NCBI RefSeq assembly: GCF_020805785.1
Contig: NZ_JAJGZV010000002.1
Coordinates: 248,001 to 312,000, forward strand
Direction of reading: 5' to 3'
Length of the DNA: 64,000 nucleotides
Origin: Flavobacterium chungbukense
GTDB taxonomy: Bacteria; Bacteroidota; Bacteroidia; Flavobacteriales; Flavobacteriaceae
The position numbers and the translations under genes were made by a program. The notes under the pieces are model-generated. The model did no database searches. It saw nothing but the letters and a program-made list of their open reading frames with translations, and was not told the origin of the DNA. Each line of letters begins with the position of its first letter. Position 1 is the first letter of the stretch. Below, in pieces: positions 59,374 through 64,000 of the stretch.

Positions 59374-59905
59374 AAGCATTTGTATTTTAAATGAGCGGAA
59401 TGCTCGTTAGAAAAATTGATACTATCACGTGTTAAATATCAATCCAAATTTTATTTTATTTCAACAGTTTTAAAACTGCTATCTGAGTAAAACTAGGAAA
59501 ATTATAACAGAATTCCGAGTTAAAATTGCATTTTATAACAAAAAACTGACATATTAATACTATTTTTTCTGTTAATAGAAATTACGAGACTAGTATTTCT
59601 GATGAAATACCTAAAGGACAAAAAAAAATTATTTCAACGGTACTTTTTAGTTCAAAAATTCTAATTTATTATTTTTATAATGTAAAAAATAAAAGTAATT
59701 TTGAAAATTCGTCAGATTTTTACACTTTACAATTGCTATAAAATAACCTGTAAAGTTGTTGTTTTTTAAAGGGTTTTAATTAGAAATTAAAAATAAAAAA
59801 ACAATGTCTTTATAGCATTTAAAAATAAGATGTCTATATTTGCAACTCTGTTGCGATTATTTATTTAAGTATTAAACACTTAAGATTGCACAGAAATGTG
59901 TTGGA
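59374..59905. other. AT-rich 532-bp gap, control region of the metal-type operon
   Basis: I see no protein gene here. Near the right end the sequence TATATTTG (59835-59842) gives a -7 box for the plus-strand gene at 59906. A CAGTTTTAAAACTG palindrome (59464-59477) and runs of A/T make up the rest. Confidence 0.5.
59835..59842 (+). promoter_or_regulatory. Probable -7 box for the His/Cys-rich peptide gene
   Basis: TATATTTG matches TAnnTTTG exactly, 63 bp upstream of the start codon at 59906. Confidence 0.5.
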
Positions 59906-60256
59906 ATGAAAAAGAGAATCGTATTAGTAAATTTCTTAGCATCTTTTGCAGTATTGTGCGCCATGCTGTTTCAGACCGTGCACTCTTACGAACATCTTTT
60001 CAAACAGCTTTCTGAAAAACCTTGTGTACACCATACAAGTGCTAATCAAAAAGAAATAACTCACAGCCATGAAGTCGATACAAAATGTCATTTTTGTCAT
60101 TTTGCTTTCAGTACTTTTATTCCGAATTCAATTCAGGCTGTAATTTTTCAAAAAACACAAATTGAGTCTAAACCGATATTTATTTATAATCAATCGGTTT
60201 CTACATTCTTCAAAGGCAGTTTATTTGCTTTAAGGGCTCCTCCTGCTTTAATCTAG
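59906..60256 (+). CDS. His/Cys-rich small exported protein (DUF2946-like)
   Basis: 116 residues. An N-terminal hydrophobic segment (LVNFLASFAVLCAMLFQTV) is followed by a metal-ligand-rich stretch with Cys40, His42, His43, His53, His55, Cys61, His62, Cys64 and His65 (CVHH, THSH, CHFCHF), and the C-terminus ends LRAPPALI. This layout, a short membrane leader, His/Cys cluster and a final PPAL, is what DUF2946-type proteins show next to TonB-dependent metal receptors. It leads an operon with an ABC ATPase, a TonB receptor and an ABC permease. Metal binding (copper or iron) is inferred from the ligand set; family membership is by pattern only. Confidence 0.6.
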   Translation: MKKRIVLVNFLASFAVLCAMLFQTVHSYEHLFKQLSEKPCVHHTSANQKEITHSHEVDTKCHFCHFAFSTFIPNSIQAVIFQKTQIESKPIFIYNQSVSTFFKGSLFALRAPPALI

Positions 60257-60284
60257 TTTACTTTTTTTATTATCCATTTCTTTT

Positions 60285-60355
60285 TTCGCTTTAAAGCGAA
60301 AGAAAGCTATTGTTTTAAGAATAAAAAATTATTACCGTATCGCTTTCTATTTTTG
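60285..60355 (+). promoter_or_regulatory. Palindrome and -7-like box before the ABC-TonB operon
   Basis: TTCGCTTTAAAGCGAA (60285-60300) is a perfect 16-bp palindrome just after the small-protein gene, and TATTTTTG (60348-60355) fits TAnnTTTG, 137 bp before the ATPase start. The palindrome may be a terminator or operator, so the four genes could be one or two transcripts. Confidence 0.35.
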
Positions 60356-60491
60356 AGAACTCCTTTGCGGATAAATCATTGTAAACTTCACCCTTTCATT
60401 TCAAACAAAAAAAATCAGACGATCTAATTAATTTTTCGTCTGGAATCACTTTATCATTTACTAAAATTCAATCCAAATTCAAGAAATACTT

Positions 60492-61187
60492 ATGCTTACA
60501 GCTGAAAATCTGACCAAGAAATACGGTGATAATATTGCATTAAATGCGCTAAATTTAACTATTAAGGAAGGCGAAATATTTGCGCTTCTCGGTCAAAACG
60601 GTGCTGGAAAAACCACCACAATCAACCTATTTTTAGGTTTTATTGAGCCAACCGAAGGAACTTTAACCATTAACGGTATACCAGTTGACTTAAACGCTAA
60701 AACGACAAAGGAATTTGTTGCCTACATTCCTGAAACGGTAATGTTATATCCGAATTTAACTGGATTAGAAAATCTTAAATTTTTCTCTTCTTTGGCAGGT
60801 TTCAAATACTCTAAAGGAGAACTGGTTTACTTTTTGAATAAAGCAGGATTACAAACCAAAGCACACGACCAAAATCTGGGCGGTTATTCTAAAGGAATGC
60901 GCCAAAAAGTCGGAATTGCCATTGCTATCGCCAAAAGAGCAAAAGTGCTTTTATTGGACGAACCAACAAGCGGTTTAGATCCTAAAGCATCTAATGAATT
61001 TTCTCAGATTCTGAAAGAACTTTCTGCAGACGGAACAGCCATTTTAATGGCAACTCACGATATTTTCAGGGCGCGCGAAGTGGCTAGTCACATCGGTATT
61101 ATGAAACAAGGAAACTTGGTTACCGTGATTGAAGCGGAGAAAATTTCGGCCAATGAACTAGAAGATTTGTATTTACAAACCGTTTAA
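60492..61187 (+). CDS. ABC transporter ATP-binding protein (ABC-2 export type)
   Basis: 231 residues. Walker A GQNGAGKTT (34-42), signature LGGYSKGMRQKVG (about 128-140), Walker B VLLLDEPTSG (151-160), and the H-loop MATHDIFRAREVA. It is of the CcmA/NosF group of ABC-2-type exporters. The partner permease lies at 63498, after an intervening TonB receptor gene 8 bp downstream. NosF-type ATPases work with NosY-type permeases in copper assembly; this similarity is by layout. Confidence 0.9.
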   Translation: MLTAENLTKKYGDNIALNALNLTIKEGEIFALLGQNGAGKTTTINLFLGFIEPTEGTLTINGIPVDLNAKTTKEFVAYIPETVMLYPNLTGLENLKFFSSLAGFKYSKGELVYFLNKAGLQTKAHDQNLGGYSKGMRQKVGIAIAIAKRAKVLLLDEPTSGLDPKASNEFSQILKELSADGTAILMATHDIFRAREVASHIGIMKQGNLVTVIEAEKISANELEDLYLQTV

Positions 61188-61194
61188 TCGAAAA

Positions 61195-63492
61195 ATGAAA
61201 CAGCAACTTTTTTTAATTTTTATAGCGGGCACTTTTTCAAGTTTAAACGCACAGAGCAATCAAAAAATAAGAGACAGCATTGGTAAGGATTCTCTAGAAG
61301 TAGAAGCCAAACGCAATGAACTCCAAACAGTAGAAATTATAGGACGCTCGACGCGAAAATACAACAGCGATTATTCTTTTTCTGCAACAAAAACGGCGAC
61401 TTTAAATAAGGATATTCCGCAATCTATTTCGAGCATTACCAAAGAATTAATTGCCGATAAAGGCGCTATTTATTTGGCCGATGTTGTCAAAATGGCAAGC
61501 GGCGTAATTCCAGCGAGTTATTACAATCAATATACCATTCGTGGGATCAGTCAAAATGAAGAAGGCCAGATTATCAACGGAATGCGAACCAGACAATATT
61601 ATTTTCTACAGCCATTAACAAGTAATATTGAGCGAGTTGAAGTAATTAAAGGTCCGTCGAGCGCGACATTTTCTTCTGTTGATCCAGGGGGAAGTATTAA
61701 TATGGTTACGAAAAAACCGCTTGCTATTGACCGTAAAGAAGTTAGCCTTACTGTTGGAAGTTTTAGCACACTTCGCGGGACTTTAGATTTTACAGGACCT
61801 TTAAACGATTCTAAAACACTTTTATATCGTGTAAACGGAGCATATCAGGAAGCAAAATCATTTCGTGATTTGGTCAACAATAAATCCTTCTTGATTTCTC
61901 CTTCGTTCACTTATATTCCTAATGAAAAAACGGCCATCAATACCGAATTGATTTTAAGTGACATGACTGGAGTTCTAGATCGCGGGCAACCTATTTTTGG
62001 TGCTGTTGCCGGTAAAACTGATTTAAATAAAACTCCAATCAGTTTGAATTTAGGTGCTTCTGGAGATTATTTTAAATCTAAAGAAATGATTTTGATGACG
62101 AATTTTGCACATAAATTCACTTCAAAAATTGGCTTCAATGCATCGTACATGAAGCAAACTTGGACAGAAAATCTCCAGGAACATCGCACAACAAATGCTT
62201 TTGCAGTTGATATGAACAATCAGCCTGTGACAAGTTTAGCCATGATGCAATTTGTACAGCGCCAGCAATATTGGGATATTGACAATTTGAGTGCTTATTT
62301 TAATTTTGATTTTAAAACAGGAAAACTCAATCATAAGTTATTAACTGGATATGATTTGAGCAGTTGGAATAAAAATATTGGTGGCGGTCAAAATGCTGCG
62401 AGAGGGTATCTTTTAAAAGACGGAACGGTTGCCAGTTCTTTTGTTCCAGCCAATGCTTCAAATTATCAAACGGTTACTGTAAACGATGTTGCATTACCCA
62501 AACCAAATGTCAATTTCTTCGATTTGAACAATCCTTCTTATGCGTTGAGAAATACGCAGGATTATGTCATGAATGTTCGTACAGCGCTTCCATCTGCTCT
62601 TACTACAACCAATGCGGTTTACATTCAGGATCAAATTCAATGGGAAAAATTTACTTTTTTGTTGGGACTACGAAACGAATGGTTTGAGGATGTTACAAAC
62701 TACAAATCAAATAAGGAATTAACAGTCAAAAAATCTGCTTTACTGCCTAGAATTGGAGTTACGTACGCTATCAATAATGAAATAAATGTCTATACAACCT
62801 ATTTAGAAGGATATCAGCCACAATCGAATACAACGACTTTGATGCCGCAAACGGGAAGCTTACCTGCTGGAAGTTTGTTTAAACCATTGGAAAGTGATTT
62901 GAAAGAGTTTGGAATGAAAGCTGTTTTCTTTAATAATACCGTAAGTTTTAACGCGGCGATTTACGAAATTGATCAGCGTAATATTTTGATGAACGCCAAT
63001 GATCCTGTAAATCCCGATTTGCTAGTAACCAGAGGTTCTGAAAGAAGCCGTGGTTTTGAATGCGATCTTGCCGGTTATATTACTAAAGATTGGCAGATAA
63101 ACGCTTCTTACAGTTATATCGATGCCGAAATTACAAACGATGCCAATGTTTCTCTAATTGGGCAAAGAAAGCAAAATACACCAAAAAACAGCGCCAATTT
63201 ATGGACACGCTACAACTTTGCTTCTGATTCAGCTTTAGATGATTTCGGGATTGGATTGGGAATGCAGTATCAAAGCAGTAAAGTGCCTTGGTTTACAAGA
63301 GATTTTACACTTCCTGACTTTACTATTTTTGATGCAGCGCTTTATTATAAACCAAATAATGGCAATATGCAGATTGCCTTGAATGCAGGAAATCTGCTTA
63401 ATAAAACGTATTGGTTAGGCGCTCAAAATTATTTGAGATTATTTCCTGGAAGTCCTAGAAATGCAAGCTTAACCGTAACTTATAAATTTTAA
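61195..63492 (+). CDS. TonB-dependent siderophore-type receptor within the ABC operon
   Basis: 765 residues. Signal peptide ending LNAQ, a TonB-box-like ELQTVEIIGRST, a plug with DIPQSISSITKELIADKGAIYLADVV, GVIPASYYNQYTIRGISQNEEG, VKGPSSATFSSVDPGGSINMVTKKP, and a barrel ending ASLTVTYKF. These fit the siderophore-receptor subgroup, without the carboxypeptidase-like N-terminal domain of the receptor at 49850. It begins 8 bp after the ABC ATPase stop codon and is followed 5 bp later by the permease gene, so it is embedded in the ABC transport operon. The ligand may be a metal chelate. Confidence 0.9.
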   Translation: MKQQLFLIFIAGTFSSLNAQSNQKIRDSIGKDSLEVEAKRNELQTVEIIGRSTRKYNSDYSFSATKTATLNKDIPQSISSITKELIADKGAIYLADVVKMASGVIPASYYNQYTIRGISQNEEGQIINGMRTRQYYFLQPLTSNIERVEVIKGPSSATFSSVDPGGSINMVTKKPLAIDRKEVSLTVGSFSTLRGTLDFTGPLNDSKTLLYRVNGAYQEAKSFRDLVNNKSFLISPSFTYIPNEKTAINTELILSDMTGVLDRGQPIFGAVAGKTDLNKTPISLNLGASGDYFKSKEMILMTNFAHKFTSKIGFNASYMKQTWTENLQEHRTTNAFAVDMNNQPVTSLAMMQFVQRQQYWDIDNLSAYFNFDFKTGKLNHKLLTGYDLSSWNKNIGGGQNAARGYLLKDGTVASSFVPANASNYQTVTVNDVALPKPNVNFFDLNNPSYALRNTQDYVMNVRTALPSALTTTNAVYIQDQIQWEKFTFLLGLRNEWFEDVTNYKSNKELTVKKSALLPRIGVTYAINNEINVYTTYLEGYQPQSNTTTLMPQTGSLPAGSLFKPLESDLKEFGMKAVFFNNTVSFNAAIYEIDQRNILMNANDPVNPDLLVTRGSERSRGFECDLAGYITKDWQINASYSYIDAEITNDANVSLIGQRKQNTPKNSANLWTRYNFASDSALDDFGIGLGMQYQSSKVPWFTRDFTLPDFTIFDAALYYKPNNGNMQIALNAGNLLNKTYWLGAQNYLRLFPGSPRNASLTVTYKF

Positions 63493-63497
63493 TTTAT

Positions 63498-64000
63498 ATG
63501 AAAATATTACACTCAGAACTTTTAATAGCCAGCCATTTTAGACAGTCGGTTTTTAAAAATACAGCTTTATATATCATTACTTTTTTTATTGGTATTTTGC
63601 TTTTATACGCTACATTTTCGGGTTGGGAAAATTATAAAAACCAGAACGAAACCAGCGAAAAATACCAGCACGAATCGAGAGAAGACTGGCTGAAAAATCC
63701 GGATAAAAATCCGCATCGAATGGCGCATTATGGCAATTTTGCGTTTAGAAAAAGTACACCTTTAAGTGTTTTTGAATTTGGGATGGAACCGTTCTTTGGG
63801 AATGCTATATTCCTTGAAGCACACAAACAAAATACCGCCAATTTCTCTGAAGCGGGATTTTCTAACAGCATGCTTCGCTTTGGAGAAATCAGCATTGCAA
63901 TGGTTTTACAGGTTTTACTGCCTTTATTAATCTTCTTTTTAGGATTTAATGCTATTGCTTACGAACGTGAAAATGGAACTCTAAAAATTCTTTTAACGCA
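63498..64000 (+). CDS. ABC-2 permease with DUF3526-like periplasmic loop (C-terminus cut by window edge)
   Basis: The first 167 residues of a permease. An N-terminal membrane helix (TALYIITFFIGILLLYATFSGW) is followed by a large periplasmic loop containing NPHRMAHYGNFAFRKSTPLSVFEFG, FFGNAIFLEAHKQN, then LRFGEISIAMVLQVLLPLLIFFLGF and YERENGTLKILL. The HRxAHYGxFAF, LEAHxQN, RFG and ERExGTL motifs are those of DUF3526-type ABC-2 permeases. It pairs with the ATPase at 60492. The start codon at 63498 lies 5 bp after the receptor stop codon. The rest of the operon lies beyond the window. Confidence 0.82.
   Translation, partial: MKILHSELLIASHFRQSVFKNTALYIITFFIGILLLYATFSGWENYKNQNETSEKYQHESREDWLKNPDKNPHRMAHYGNFAFRKSTPLSVFEFGMEPFFGNAIFLEAHKQNTANFSEAGFSNSMLRFGEISIAMVLQVLLPLLIFFLGFNAIAYERENGTLKILLT

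Noticed and set aside
1..64000. tRNA, rRNA, prophage or integrative element
   Set aside because: I saw no tRNA-like cloverleaf core, no rRNA segment, no phage structural genes and no integrase. A tRNA scan was not possible, so a single missed tRNA cannot be fully excluded.

Overview
The window looks like chromosomal DNA of a Flavobacterium-like member of the Bacteroidota. The evidence is the strong AT bias, SusC/SusD pairs, a hybrid two-component regulator, lipoproteins with an acidic stretch after the lipidated Cys (the Bacteroidota surface-export type of signal), a type IX secretion sorting domain, TAnnTTTG promoter boxes, and the near absence of Shine-Dalgarno sequences. I found no rRNA, tRNA, CRISPR array, prophage or complete insertion sequence.

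Layout. (1) 1-8230, minus strand: a cobalamin (B12) uptake operon. A cobalamin riboswitch precedes a BtuB-type TonB-dependent receptor, a BtuG-type beta-propeller lipoprotein, three tandem paralogous PKD-type lipoproteins and, after a 250-bp repeat-bearing gap, a DUF4465 lipoprotein cut by the window edge. (2) 8339-11043: an alginate-export-type porin and a TlpA-like thioredoxin protein. (3) 11216-12655, plus: an arsenic operon with two matching operator palindromes, ArsR, a DUF6428-like protein, an unlisted 41-residue membrane peptide and thioredoxin-coupled arsenate reductase; no efflux pump is present. (4) 13003-21000: small accessory units. These are GNAT+MarR, HxlR/nitroreductase, a Roadblock-like protein, a transposase-derived zinc-ribbon protein, a Lys-rich H1-like protein, AraC + TetX-like monooxygenase, MgtC, and a FabZ-like protein with an altered active site. 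(5) 21032-39320: a polysaccharide utilization locus. The hybrid two-component regulator (plus) is divergent from susC-susD, a GH5-like enzyme, a GH43-like enzyme, GH2, GH43, aldose epimerase, GH43 and GH43, ending in a clear terminator. The enzyme set suggests an arabinose/xylose-decorated plant polysaccharide. (6) 39450-49572: a LytS/LytTR pair beside a CPBP protease, two DoxX proteins, an MDR reductase, GNATs, AraC, a TauE + DUF1634 exporter pair and a luciferase-like oxidoreductase. (7) 49850-59373: a siderophore receptor, a thiolase, azoR divergent from hxlR around a 36-bp palindrome, a modular secreted sugar dehydrogenase-CBM6-T9SS protein, and a DapB-like reductase. (8) 59835-64000, plus: a His/Cys-rich small protein, ABC ATPase, TonB receptor and DUF3526-type ABC permease (cut by the edge), forming a probable metal or metallophore operon.

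Intergenic DNA is unusually structured. A dispersed repeat of about 140-200 bp occurs three times, in the B12 operon and twice in the polysaccharide locus. A 29-bp palindrome occurs identically at two distant sites. Many gene ends carry long inverted or tandem arrays of simple units that differ from site to site.

The strongest candidates for under-described biology are the expanded B12 lipoprotein set, the His/Cys peptide-ABC-TonB operon, the micropeptide inside the arsenic operon, and the intergenic repeat system. All functions are assigned by reading sequence; no database search was run.
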